Shown: positions 27,302 through 37,822 of the stretch, piece after piece
How the letters are laid out: every line of letters begins with the position of its first letter
Numbering within the stretch: position 1 is the first letter of the stretch
The notes under the pieces: model-generated
What the model was told of the DNA's origin: nothing
Database searches by the model: none
Seen by the model: only the letters and a program-made list of their open reading frames with translations
Origin: Nipponacmea schrenckii
Lineage: Eukaryota; Mollusca; Gastropoda; Lottiidae
Assembly: GCA_030562195.1 (NCBI GenBank)
Contig: JAUJPP010000007.1
Coordinates: forward strand, 27,463,769-27,527,768
Length of the DNA: 64,000 bases
Direction of reading: 5' to 3'
Translations under genes and position numbers: made by a program

Positions 27302-29790
27302 TTACCATATTTAGAAACCAAGGTTATAAGTATATGAATAAAAAGTCAAAGTTCTTATTGCATGTGGTGTACTATTATTTACGTCTTCTTATCGATTCTT
27401 ATTTCTAATAGGAGAAAGATAAAAAAAATACGACCTGACATTACCAATTAAGTATACCCTTGCACCATCTGTCATCGATTGTCATCGCTCGTGTTTCAAT
27501 AGAGGCTGGTCACACCTGCTTGCATGGTATGCCGATTGGCCAAAAAGGTAAATGCAACACAACTTTAAGGGAATGTTCCTTTCAAGCCGACAATATAAAT
27601 ATTTTTTAATACAATAAGAACATGAGGCAAGCAGATATTTTGTGCGTGGCAGATAAGCATGTGGTATGTTGAAATAGCACCATCTGTTTCTATCTTTAAA
27701 GCTAGAGAGTATTTGAAGTAAAACCTGTTGTTCTATATGTTGTCATATAATCATTATTTATATTGAAATATCTCACTGTAGTGTATTAAATATTTCATAC
27801 TATTAATCTTTTTTAAAGTTACATTAAAATATTGAGTTCTGTGTATATGATACTTTACTTTCTATAGAAAAGCTGCAAAAGCTTCGAAAACGATACTGGA
27901 CTCATCTTCTTATCAATATATATTGATGAAGGGAGGACAAAAGAATTGATTGTTAAAACGAATAACTGAAAGAGTAATGTTTATGATAAATGCATAATAT
28001 CAGAAGCGGATAGAAAAGTAGGCTAATAACAAATTACAGATTTTGGCCTGAATTTAAAGGAAGTCTGTAAATACATTTAGTGGACATTCCTGTAAGTGTG
28101 ATTATGAAAAAATATACCAATTAATTGTCATCTTGACGTATGCAGCGTTTATCGTCAATTATATCATTTTTAATCTAAGAAGCCGTTGACAATCCCTACC
28201 ACTGAGAATAACGACTGGACATCTCGAGTTTTAGACAAGATTCTTATCGTGAAAAACAATAATCATTTTCGAGGTCACAGCAAAGCAATTACAACAGCTT
28301 GTCCGTCTGTCTGTCTGTTAATGCTTCTACCTAGTAGTATTAGAATACAGATTAGCCGTATTGTTCCATTAGGAAGGTTTTATATCTGCTGACTACACCA
28401 AGGATTAGTTAAATAAAGAGCAACAAATACCATTTCCATATATAATATTGTAAATATAGGGTAAAATCTCTCGGGAGATCAGATTAGGTGGTATATATTG
28501 AGTCCACAGATGTACAGAATTTTGTAAATGTATCACAAAATAACATACTGAACCAAACAATACCATTAGCAACTTCGTGTTTTACTCCGTGGCTAGTCAT
28601 TAATTTCCAGTATAACTCATTATAGTTGCAAATTTCCGTTGAATATTTAGCCCACGTTCCGCGTGCCAAAAACGGTATTATGAGACAAAACCAACCTTAA
28701 GATATAAGAAAAAAAAACAGCTCACTTCGATGATCAGATCAAAAAGTAGTACATAAAAGGCTCAAGTTAACTGTGAATATCCATTCGTTAGATTAAAGAA
28801 ATTCAATTTTTTGATTCGATTATCCTTCAGGCTACAATCATGTTACCAGAGGTTTCAGTTGCTCACAGATTATGCCGGTCAACCTGAGTCACCTATAACT
28901 AAAACCAATGAATCTTCGTATTGAACATTACCTGCATATGCGCTGTGCGAAACGATCTTAACACCTGTAAAGCAATATCGAACATTCTAGCACAATTTCC
29001 ACTGGAGAAAATTAAAAAAAACGAAAAATGTCTAAAATAATTGCAACTCTGTCGACTCTCCAAAAAGGGTTCAACATGACAAACCCAACTGCACAGTGTC
29101 TACGTGTGATAATTACTGTTTTCCAAATAGTTTACTTTCATTAATTTCTTTCTAATATCACAATTCGTAGCCTACTTTTTTAAGCTACATAAAATCATTT
29201 TTATAAGTGACAATAAATATTCATTTTAATACTCAAAGGGAGTTTATTTCCAAGTAACTTTGAAGATGTTTGACAAGCAGACATCAGGGAAATACTCCAA
29301 GTTGCGAAATTATCGAAAAAATATTTCAAATCTTTATTTATGACTTTGTCACTCATTGTCATTATTCGTAACAAACACGTTCCAGAAAATGAAGGCGTAT
29401 ATGTCGTGTATTTGATGTTTGCTGACAATGTATTTTAGAAGTATGCTTCGTATGGGGAAACCCGTTATTTTATGTGCTTATTTGAATATTGAACAAACAT
29501 ATACGATATACTTGTAGACTTCTAATAACTTTTAGAGCATGGGCACGGCATGTACAGGGATCCAATATTGGCAAAATAAGATGGATAATCACTTATAATC
29601 ATTATCTGATGAGTTGTTACTCTGATAAACCATCAGCTAAGCTTAAAGATCATCAGAACTAATGAAAAAACAAAGCCTCTTCAACTATATAAGCTTCTTA
29701 GTGTCTAAATGACTAAAACTGAATGATAACTATTTGTTTTCATTGTACTTCTGTTTATTGTTGTCTATTATTCTTAATCTAAGTACATTT
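27302..29790. other. Region upstream of SK-like copy 1
   Basis: Probably contains the 5' UTR intron and promoter of copy 1, but no convincing TATA box, CpG patch or first exon was identified. Several short frames without domains. Confidence 0.4.
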
Positions 29791-29829
29791 TTACTTGCAG
29801 GTGTACGTTGAATGGAATAGATTTACAAA
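29791..29829 (+). promoter_or_regulatory. 3' splice acceptor and 5' UTR start of SK-like copy 1
   Basis: A pyrimidine-rich tract ends in TTACTTGCAG at 29791-29800. The exon would start at 29801, with 29 bases of leader before the ATG at 29830. The same acceptor with near-identical flanks precedes copy 2, so the duplication included the end of the upstream intron. The matching donor and first exon were not found. Confidence 0.6.
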
Positions 29830-31236
29830 ATGGAGGGTCCTATACTATCTCTAGGACCATCGAATTATGTCAAATACGACAGCACAGAAACACTCGTTAC
29901 TGAACTAACCGATGGTGACCTTGAAGAACTTCGACCACCATCCGTCATGACGCAATACGATTGTACTAACAATCTCGGCTACCGTCTGCGGCGAAGACGC
30001 GAGGTGCTGACGCAAAGGAAGTGTATAGTGGATGCGAGCTTTGTCTTAGGATTATTAGGGATTATTTTAGTGATCATTGATACAGAACTTGTGTTATCAG
30101 GGAAAATCGAAGCCGATTCCTCAGCGTCCACGGCGATACGCGTATTTACTACGATTACTACTATTTGTTTGTTATTTAGTATCATTGCGTATCATGCTAC
30201 CGGCCTACGACTATACATGGCTAGTGCCGGGTTTGAAGACTGGCGTCTTGCCATGACAGCTGCTAAATGGGTTAAATTAAGTATTGAACTTTTGGTTTGC
30301 TTTATACATCCCCTGCCTTTTCTTAATATCTTCATTCCGACGATTTCGGTCTCTAATCCCAATATGGGAAGTAGCGTTTTAACAGCAAGGAACATACCAA
30401 TTAACGCTATATTGACGATATTAATGTTTCTTAGATTGTATCTCTTCGGGCGCTTCGTGGTCGTACATAGCAATCTATTTCTAGACACTTCCGTACAAAG
30501 TCTGGGTGCTTTGAGTCGTGTAAAGATCAATGCTCAGTTTGTTTTCAGGGCTTTAATGTCATCAACCCCTGGTATTGTTCTAGGAACTGTAATGCTGAGT
30601 ACTTTCTTAATTAATTCCTGGAACATCAGACTATGTGAAGTATATACTGACCCCAATAGTGAACTTGGTGAATTTACTCAGGCTATGTGGCTAACTGCGG
30701 TTACGTTCCTGACGGTCGGTTATGGTGACCTAATTCCACGTAGCTACTGTGGTCGTCTTATCGCTGGTTCAACTGGATTAATGGGAGTTGGAATCATGGC
30801 CCTGTCCGTTGCTGTACTTGCAAAGAAACTGGAACAATCGCGCTCTGAAAAGTATATCCATACATTTGTACAGCAAGTGGCTCTAGATAAATGCGTGAAA
30901 AACGCCGCGTCCGATGTTGTCAAACAAACTATACGAATATGGCGTTTGAAGAAAAATGGTCATTATAAAGACACAACTTTGTTAAAACATCGAAGTAAAC
31001 TACTGAGCGCTAAACGAATAATGCAGGAGGCCCAGTTTACAAAAAGTCACCTATCGGAATGTATGGTCGGTCCAGTGGAGTTATCTACCGGTCTTAACGA
31101 CATGTGCAGTGTTGTCACAACAGTCAAAGAAGATCAAAAAGTTTTAGAACAAAGAATTGCTAATTTAGAGACTTTGGTGGTGAATATGAGCTGCCAATTA
31201 CATGACGTACGAGATTTATTGAGAAATATGAAATAA
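29830..31236 (+). CDS. SK/KCNN-like calcium-activated K+ channel, copy 1 (intronless CDS, 468 aa)
   Basis: Predicted plasma-membrane potassium channel of the small-conductance Ca2+-activated (SK, KCNN) family, opened through calmodulin bound to its C-terminus. Visible order: short acidic N-terminus; basic LGYRLRRRRE before S1 (about 67-88); S2 (103-122); S3 (148-172) with the family ELLVCFIHP segment; S4 (190-212) with MFLRLYL; S4-S5 linker with SLGALSRVKIN; S5 (241-265); pore helix and selectivity filter TVGYGD (295-300); S6 (309-334); calmodulin-binding region from about 335 (KKLEQSRSEKYIHTF, then VKNAASDVV); C-terminal coiled coil (about 425-465). All of this is in one exon, whereas SK genes normally have many introns. 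The ATG follows ACAAA, a good eukaryotic context, and lies 29 bases after a TTTTTACTTGCAG acceptor, implying a 5' UTR intron. Closest relative in the window is copy 2. A stop follows at MK. Family assignment is firm; a one-to-one KCNN orthologue cannot be named, so no symbol is given. Confidence 0.95.
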   Translation: MEGPILSLGPSNYVKYDSTETLVTELTDGDLEELRPPSVMTQYDCTNNLGYRLRRRREVLTQRKCIVDASFVLGLLGIILVIIDTELVLSGKIEADSSASTAIRVFTTITTICLLFSIIAYHATGLRLYMASAGFEDWRLAMTAAKWVKLSIELLVCFIHPLPFLNIFIPTISVSNPNMGSSVLTARNIPINAILTILMFLRLYLFGRFVVVHSNLFLDTSVQSLGALSRVKINAQFVFRALMSSTPGIVLGTVMLSTFLINSWNIRLCEVYTDPNSELGEFTQAMWLTAVTFLTVGYGDLIPRSYCGRLIAGSTGLMGVGIMALSVAVLAKKLEQSRSEKYIHTFVQQVALDKCVKNAASDVVKQTIRIWRLKKNGHYKDTTLLKHRSKLLSAKRIMQEAQFTKSHLSECMVGPVELSTGLNDMCSVVTTVKEDQKVLEQRIANLETLVVNMSCQLHDVRDLLRNMK

Positions 31237-31297
31237 GGATCGTGGGTATATATTAGGATGAAATATAGAAGATCGATTTAATCAAGCCCTGTATAGT

Positions 31298-31303
31298 AAT
31301 AAA
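31298..31303 (+). terminator. Poly(A) signal AATAAA of SK-like copy 1
   Basis: AATAAA lies 62 bases after the stop codon, within a stretch (ATCAAGCCCTGTATAGTA) that is also conserved after the stop of copy 2. Copy 2 has lost the hexamer at the equivalent place. Confidence 0.6.
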
Positions 31304-33639
31304 ACAAACTGAAAGTGATATATGTGATTGACATTGAGTGCCTGAACTTTTGTACTTGAGAGCATAGCTTCATCCGCGGATAAGTGGTCGCTGATAATAA
31401 TGACCTTCGATGTTAAGGCTGTATTCTTTCATACAGAGTTGTCGTTCTTGTCGTCACATTGCATTGAAAGGAATTGCAAGGTAACTCTGTATAAGAGATT
31501 GCGAAATCGGTGAAGCTATTGACTCTGATGTTAAGAGAAAGTCGTTACGTTGTTGTTGAAATATGAGGAGAACCTGCACTCCATACTTTTGTTTCATATT
31601 ATTTTGTATAACTTTAATGACGATTAATAGTTTTACAAATTTACATTTCAAACTGTAAAAATCTGTAGGAAGGGTTATTTTTTAATCTTCCTGTTATAGT
31701 AATTTGTGTTTCTAACATCGGTTGGTCCATACCAACTTTAGGTTCTTTGACGGGTAATTTGATTTTATATATTGCCGAGTATGTGATAATGACTGTTCAT
31801 AAGGATATCTTAACAAATGATTGACACATTTTCCAAAATATTTTTGGATTTAGCCCCATAAAACCCTTTGTTACATTTATGATATTTTAAAATCAGATGA
31901 GCGATAGTTTACTATTTAAAGCGTTCACACCCTAGAAACAAAGCCATCGTGTTTTAGATTTGAAAAAAAAATGTGTGCATATCCAAGTGATTCGATTCGT
32001 AACCATGGAAACCCTTTCCACTATATCACGACATTAAGTATTTGACGTTTGTGTTCGTAAAAAACCTGATCGTTTCTTTGTGTTTACTATGGCTCCTTTG
32101 GATTTTCTGACTGGTCTGATAGCACGTTGTCACATTGTAGAAAAAAAGGGTTCGTGCTCATTACCGAATGCAGTATTCTAAACAATCAGTGGATTGATCC
32201 ACAGGCAAGATCATTTCTTTGTTAATAATAACACGGAATATTGGAGTATTTTGTTTGTGATCGATTGTTTTACGATAAGAGTGTTATATTTGATTTCAAT
32301 TCAGTCATTTCTATGAGTACTGCTTCTTCATTATAAATAAGGCAAAGTAGACATATTTTGCTTATGTTGTTGAGTTGAAACAAATAGCCTTGTCCAAATG
32401 TCATATGAATTTGTATGTATCTTTGTGTAATAAAAGCTGCACAACATTAAATATATGTTACATTTATTATACATACGCACCTAAAAGGGATTGTTGTTTT
32501 TTTTGTATATCGATTACGTCTGTGTTCCCGCACTTCAACTAAACCATGTGTTTAATAACGTTACTAATCGTAAAATACGCTTTTATCATCCTCATAAGGG
32601 TTTTGCGATTAGTGACGTAATCATACACTTCCTTTTTGTAGATTTGCAGGAACCACATACGTCCGGTTGAAAATTGGATTTGTGCAAATTGATCTTATCA
32701 GTGTCCCTGACGCACATACAAAATTTGAGAAAACCCTTAACAACCTCTTTTAACCTTCCACAATTGCTGTATAGTTCACTATAAAACATTATGCATCCTA
32801 AGACACAGCTGAAGCCGTAATGTGCTCATTATTCAGAACAGCAATACTAAATAGCTTAAAAATCTTAATAGCTGCATGCTGAAAACTATTAGACTGTATG
32901 TTATAACGAACATTATCAAACCAAATCCCGGTAAATATTTAATATTTAATGGGCTGTAACATAGTATAATGATCATTAGTCGTATTTAATCGCCCTATCA
33001 AAAAAATCAGCAGCTTTTGGATCGTATTTCTGGTGAACAGCCTTGGACTATCTCGCAAGGTCCAATCTTAGAGGAACAAAAATCACTAGTTTACGGAATT
33101 GTGGCCATACAGCGACTGGGTGCTTTATAGACCAGGTGTAGTAGACATGTTGTTTTGAGGGAGCTGAAACTCCAGCGGCCAGGTCGGCTAAGCTGCTTAA
33201 CTCTGACTTCGTTTATATTAGAGCACAGGCCTACACTAATAAGATGAAAAAAATTTTGGCTAAAAAGACAAGCAATCATCACGTTGTAGAAATACAAGGC
33301 TAGTATTAAATCATTGAAATATTGATTATTCATTAACACCAGGTGGTGTTTCATTTACAATAGATGCTAAATGACTCCCAGCAAAATTTTCATACAAATA
33401 AGTAATCACAAAAGTCGACTCTTTATTTATTTTTTTTCAATTTTTTTAATTTACATAACAAAATTATAATATAATTAGCATTATGAAATAAGTAGTTTAC
33501 AGCCGGATATAACGATTTTCGTAGGACCGACGGATCTGTTCGTTATATCCAATTAGGCCTACATGTGATATCAGGTGTAACAAATATTCTTGAAATAATC
33601 TGTAGGCCTACTGTTTTATTATTGATAAAACCCATAATT
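31304..33639. other. Intergenic region between SK-like copies 1 and 2
   Basis: AT-rich with no recognisable gene; two TAGGCCTA palindromes at 33554 and 33603 just before the SINE. Confidence 0.4.
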
Positions 33640-33900
33640 AAATGGGTCACAAGTCCGCCGTGACAGGTATCCTCTACCAGCTGGTTTTTGGCCAAACCTC
33701 TTGGCATTGGTCTTTCCCGGATTATCCGTACCCATTTACAGCTGGATGGACTGGAATTGTGAGTGAAGGTGACTTATTCAAGTCATCGGACTATCACACT
33801 CCGGTCGAGATTAGAACTCGCGTCCGAAATTTTCAGTGTAGCATATCCAAGCAAATGGCTTCATGACGTAACGCTCTACTCACTGTGCTATAGAACCCCA
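33640..33900 (-). mobile_element. tRNA-derived SINE (family S1)
   Basis: Read on the minus strand, the head TATAGCACAGTGAGTAGAGC contains an A box and GAGTTCTAATCTC a B box, as in a tRNA promoter, followed by an unrelated body. Body sequence recurs at 35603-35735 and 60830-60925, confirming an interspersed family. Tail near 33640 is A/T-rich. Confidence 0.65.
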
Positions 33901-34142
33901 CGTACTATGCACGAAATTTAAAATACATAGCCTAATAAATAGAAATAGAATCCAAAGATAATATGCAGTTTAGGGGAAATTTTCCTAGTTTTCTTTTTGT
34001 CCATATAACGTCTGATACTGTTATGAAAATTTCCCTCACGTCTACCCACTAGCAATATCCTATTCCTTCTGTTTAATACGAGGAGGAGATTCTCGTAGTA
34101 AAGACAACCACCACCATCATGTCGGTAACGTCAAAAGAAGTA

Positions 34143-34345
34143 TGACGTCATTTTCCCTTGACGTAACCGGCCAATGGCTTCCTAACAATGTTGACGTGGA
34201 CGCCGGTAAACTAACTCTTTTAAACGTTAAAAAGTTAAACCGAAACCCTATCGCTTATTGATACACTTAACTTAAGATGGAATGACGAATTAGTTTACTT
34301 ACTCTCTGCTCTGGCATAACATCTAAACACGTTGCAGAGGTATGT
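34143..34345 (+). promoter_or_regulatory. Possible promoter and non-coding first exon upstream of SK-like copy 2
   Basis: A CpG-richer patch contains a full CRE palindrome TGACGTCA (34143-34150), a second TTGACGTAAC, and a CCAAT box in GGCCAATGG (34169-34177). About 165 bases later GCAGAG|GTATGT (donor 34340-34345) could end a non-coding exon that splices to the copy 2 acceptor at 36058. This would place the inverted-repeat element at 34751-35842 inside the intron. Motifs are seen; their use is inference. Confidence 0.3.
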
Positions 34346-34750
34346 ATTTGGGTGAGTTTTCTAGCCTATCTTTCTTCACATAGATCTAATATTAATACTA
34401 AAAACCGGTAGGACTAGATCTACTGCTCTACGAAGCAACCACTCCGCGGCTCCAGTGCCAGTGGCGGCAGTGACAGAGCATTTGATTTCAGCAGCGAAGT
34501 GGTTGTTTTTCCAGTCCCTGTTGAATTATAGCCTTATTGACTGCCTAAGCCTCGATTCCATCCCGAGTGTTTTTTCGGCACACACGGAGTAGATCTAGAC
34601 GGAGAAACTCTTCAACCTGAATTTTCGAGTGCCTAAATAAAAGAGGGCCTAGGGCCTAGATCTATGGCTATAGAGAACACAAAGTAACTCTTCCATCTGA
34701 ATTGTTGATATAGCCTACCGGTACCCAAATTAAAGGTAGCGAGCAAAGCT

Positions 34751-35842
34751 GCTGTATTACTACCCATAATTATGAACTAGATCTAATAACAACAATAGAT
34801 CTAAATATAGGCTAATACCCACCATAAAATAAATAACAAATATCAACCGTAAATGTAACAAAAATCAACCATAAGCTTATGTAATAATCATCAACCATAA
34901 TGTAATTAGCCACCCCACATTTACTCGAAACATAATAATCAAAACCCACCATGATTGAATGTAGTAAATACCCTATCAACCATAAATGAAATGTAATACC
35001 AATGGCTTTGTTTGTCGAAGACACATATCAAGTGACGACTGTGTGTTCAAGATAGCAAAGATTCATCTGGCTCTGCGTTTCCTCTTCGTCATTATATCAG
35101 GATGTTTCTACCAATTCTCTAATATATGTTCTTTTCCTCAGGGAACTGAAATTAATCTAGGTAATGCAGGTGTATGTGTGGAGAGAAATAAAGCATTTTA
35201 GACTGAGTTAGAACTTCCGACACATTTTCTTACAATGCTGAGATCTAGCGGGCTCCATTTTGTCTTCCAACTTCCAAGATATTTCATCGCAACGGCACTA
35301 TTTTGACAAACAATTAATGCAAGCAGTGTAATGAAAAGGTTTACTCGCCACATTCAAGTGCCAGACATGGAATGCTGGATGTCTCAAAGAGTTATAGATA
35401 TAAGGCCAAAATTCGAATTGAAGATAAGAGGAAACATGTAGATCTATGTTTCTCCAAAAAGAAAAATATTTTTTAAGTAACATTTTGACATTTGTAAACA
35501 AAATACATAAGCAATCTTTACGTTTTATTAATATGCCACCAAAGTCATAAAACTCACAACTAAAGCCAATTTATTCTGTTTATTTTGTTATGATTATGTT
35601 TTCGAGTTCTATTGCACTGTGGTTAGAGCTTTGGTTCTTTATGTCATGACGTCATTGGATTGGAAACGTTGAAAATGTTGGACGTCATCTTCACTCATAA
35701 TTCCAGTCCACCCAGCTGTAATTAGATTTACGATGGGTCGGTTATTACAATAATAGTTGAGGATTACTACAGTTATGGTGGGTATTACATTTATGGGTGA
35801 TTTTTGTTAGATTTATTTTTGTTACATTTATGGGTAATACAG
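34751..35842. mobile_element. Element with long, repetitive inverted ends
   Basis: The left end (CTGTATTACTACCCATAA) and the right end read in reverse (CTGTATTACCCATAAATG) are inverted copies. Both terminal zones are filled with variants of ACCATAAATGTAATA, facing inward on each side (34815-35005 and 35760-35842). The 1.1 kb span holds no transposase-sized frame and includes a nested SINE. Target duplication not identified. Confidence 0.5.
35603..35735 (+). mobile_element. SINE family S1, deleted copy
   Basis: Head CTATTGCACTGTGGTTAGAG and body segment ATTCCAGTCCACCCAGCTGT correspond to the copy at 33640-33900 in the opposite orientation. The B-box part of the head is deleted. It lies inside the inverted-repeat element 34751-35842. 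Confidence 0.6.
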
Positions 35843-36040
35843 TCTCCCAACCCTTCTCTCAAAATCCGAGTTGATCAGGAGGTATATTGATACTTCATAT
35901 GAATGTCTGAGAAAGGGCAATGCTGCGACCATTATTAATTAAGTTTTTTTCCCGCTGTTGATCGGGTATTCAGTGACGCCACATTTGCTACTAATTCATA
36001 TGTCTATTATTCTTAATTTTTTTTCTTTTATTCTAAATCA

Positions 36041-36085
36041 ATACATTTTTACTTGCAGGTGCTATTTAATAGATTCAAAATCAAA
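36041..36085 (+). promoter_or_regulatory. 3' splice acceptor and short 5' UTR of SK-like copy 2
   Basis: ATACATTTTTACTTGCAG ends at 36058 and is followed by 27 leader bases before ATG 36086. It matches the region before copy 1, including the upstream CTATTATTCTTAAT. An intron from a donor near 34340 is possible (see the 34143 entry). Confidence 0.6.
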
Positions 36086-37453
36086 ATGAACGACCCTCTT
36101 CTGCCTCAAGGCCCATCTAATTATGTGAAATACGACAGCACAGAAACAGAGATAATCGATGGAGGTTTGGAAGAACTTGGACCACGGTTCAACCGAATGC
36201 ATTACACTAACACTCTCGGTTTCCGTTTACAACGACGAAAAAATTTGCAAAAGCAAAGAAAGTACATAACGGATGTGAGCTTTGCGTTAGGATTAATTGG
36301 GATTATATTAGTGGTCATTGATACAGAACTTGTGCTTTCAGAGACAATTGCACCCGATTCCTCTGTGTCTATAGCAATACGTTCCTCTATAACGTTTTCT
36401 AGTTTTTGTTTGTTGTTGAGCATCATTGGGTATCACGTTACCACACAGCGCCTATTTAAGGCTGGTACTGGGTTTGAAGACTGGCGTCTTGGCATGACAA
36501 CTTCTAAAAGGGTTAGAGTATGTATTGAAATGTTGGTTTGTTTAATACATCCAACGCCTATTCTTCATATTTTCCTTCCAACGGACTCGACATCATTCCA
36601 TCATATGCTAATACCATTGAATGTTATATTAACGATATTAATGTTTCTTCGATTGTATCTCTTATGGCGCTTCCTTGTTTTACATAACGACACTTTCGTT
36701 AACAGTTCCGTACAAAGTCTTGGTGCTTTGAGCCGTGTAAAGATCGATACTCATTTTGTTTTCAGGGCTTTAATTTCAAACCACCCGTATACTTTTCTGG
36801 TAACGGTGATGATTAGTACAATTTTAATTAATTCCTGGAACATGAGATTATGTGAAGTATACTATAACCCTGATACTAAACTCAGTAGTTATTTTGAGTC
36901 GCTTTGGTTAACTACGGTTACGTTTCTAACGGTAGGTTATGGTGACATAATTCCTGCGAGTCTCTTGGGCCGTATAATCGCCTTATCGTCTAGTTTAATG
37001 GGAGTTATTATTATGTCAGTTGCTGTTTCTACAGTTATACGCGAATTGAGACAAACGCGCTCTGAAAAGTACCTTCATGCTTTTGTAGAGCAAGTTGCGA
37101 TAGGAAAAGCTGTGAAAGATGCAGCTTCCGACGTTGTCAAACATTCATATCAAATTTTTTGTTTGAAGAGAAAAGGTGAATATGATAATTCGGCTTTGTT
37201 AAAACATCGACGTAAACTACTACACGCTAAACATACCATGCATGAGGCTAAATTTGAACAGAGCTACCTATCGGAAAAGATGGTCGGAACATTTGAGTTA
37301 TCTGCTGATCTCAAAGAAGTGGGCCGTTTTATCACAATAGTCAAAAACGAACAAAAAAATATGGAACAAAGAATTGCTAATTTAGAGACTTTGATATTGA
37401 AAGTAAGTTGCCAATTACATGACGTGCGAGATTTGTTGAGAAATAAGAAATAA
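36086..37453 (+). CDS. SK/KCNN-like calcium-activated K+ channel, copy 2 (intronless CDS, 455 aa)
   Basis: Second SK-family potassium channel, closely related to copy 1 along its whole length. ATG 36086 is chosen because it aligns with the ATG of copy 1 (MNDPLLPQGPSNYVKYDSTE beside MEGPILSLGPSNYVKYDSTE). The open frame extends 33 bases further 5', but only through the splice acceptor. S1 to S6, S4 with MFLRLYL, linker SLGALSRVKID, filter TVGYGD (282-287), calmodulin-binding region (RSEKYLHAFVEQ, VKDAASDVV) and coiled coil (SCQLHDVRDLLRN) are all present. It is more divergent than copy 1 after the filter: the SYCGR of copy 1 is SLLGR here, and the end of S6 reads VAVSTVIREL where SK channels have a form of VAVVARKL. 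The frame is intact, so it looks functional or only recently relaxed. It is followed by inverted repeats at 37567-37763. Family assignment firm; altered gating is inference. Confidence 0.94.
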   Translation: MNDPLLPQGPSNYVKYDSTETEIIDGGLEELGPRFNRMHYTNTLGFRLQRRKNLQKQRKYITDVSFALGLIGIILVVIDTELVLSETIAPDSSVSIAIRSSITFSSFCLLLSIIGYHVTTQRLFKAGTGFEDWRLGMTTSKRVRVCIEMLVCLIHPTPILHIFLPTDSTSFHHMLIPLNVILTILMFLRLYLLWRFLVLHNDTFVNSSVQSLGALSRVKIDTHFVFRALISNHPYTFLVTVMISTILINSWNMRLCEVYYNPDTKLSSYFESLWLTTVTFLTVGYGDIIPASLLGRIIALSSSLMGVIIMSVAVSTVIRELRQTRSEKYLHAFVEQVAIGKAVKDAASDVVKHSYQIFCLKRKGEYDNSALLKHRRKLLHAKHTMHEAKFEQSYLSEKMVGTFELSADLKEVGRFITIVKNEQKNMEQRIANLETLILKVSCQLHDVRDLLRNKK

Positions 37454-37566
37454 AGATCGTGCTTATATATTATGAATAAGATCGTTTCAATCAAGCCCTG
37501 TATAGTATTTATATAAACTGATTAAGAAAATGATAAATGCTATTTCAGAGTTTTAATGTGCAGCGT

Positions 37567-37653
37567 TATATATTATAAAAATAATTACACAAAATAGGAG
37601 TCTTTCTTTATAATGTGAGACTTAATTTGTGTAATTGTTTTTATATAATATAT
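37567..37653. repeat. Inverted repeat 1 downstream of SK-like copy 2
   Basis: Arms AAAAATAATTACACAAA and, in reverse, AAAAACAATTACACAAA, extended by ATATATTAT at both outer ends, with a spacer of about 30 bases. It could form a hairpin in DNA or in a read-through transcript. Confidence 0.75.
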
Positions 37654-37656
37654 AGA

Positions 37657-37763
37657 GGATATCCTATGGCTACGAGTGGATATGGTTTTTATGCCATGAG
37701 TGTTTGTGATATTTTCACGAGTGGCATAAAAACCATATCCACGAGTTAGCCATTGGATATCCT
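37657..37763. repeat. Inverted repeat 2 (long near-perfect palindrome)
   Basis: Two arms of about 46 bases, starting AGGATATCCTATGGCTACGA and, in reverse, AGGATATCCAATGGCTAACT, around a spacer of about 13 bases. The central parts GTGGATATGGTTTTTATGCC are identical. Likely a foldback or MITE-type element. Confidence 0.8.
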
Positions 37764-37816
37764 GTACCTGTATCCTATACCTAATATGAAAAATATAAAT
37801 TTCAAATTTACTGATA

Positions 37817-37822
37817 AATAAA
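37817..37822 (+). terminator. Possible poly(A) signal downstream of SK-like copy 2
   Basis: First clear AATAAA after the copy 2 stop, 364 bases downstream and beyond two palindromes. The site equivalent to the copy 1 signal (about 37513) reads TATTTATATAAAC and is not a hexamer. Confidence 0.3.

Noticed and set aside
26965..27321. 118-codon minus frame and 64-codon plus frame with 13-residue repeats
   Set aside because: Both come from the 39-bp minisatellite; a period divisible by three keeps any stop-free frame open on both strands.
36053..36085. Upstream extension of SK-like copy 2 from a TTG codon
   Set aside because: It starts inside the splice acceptor TTGCAG and lacks an ATG; ATG 36086 aligns with copy 1.
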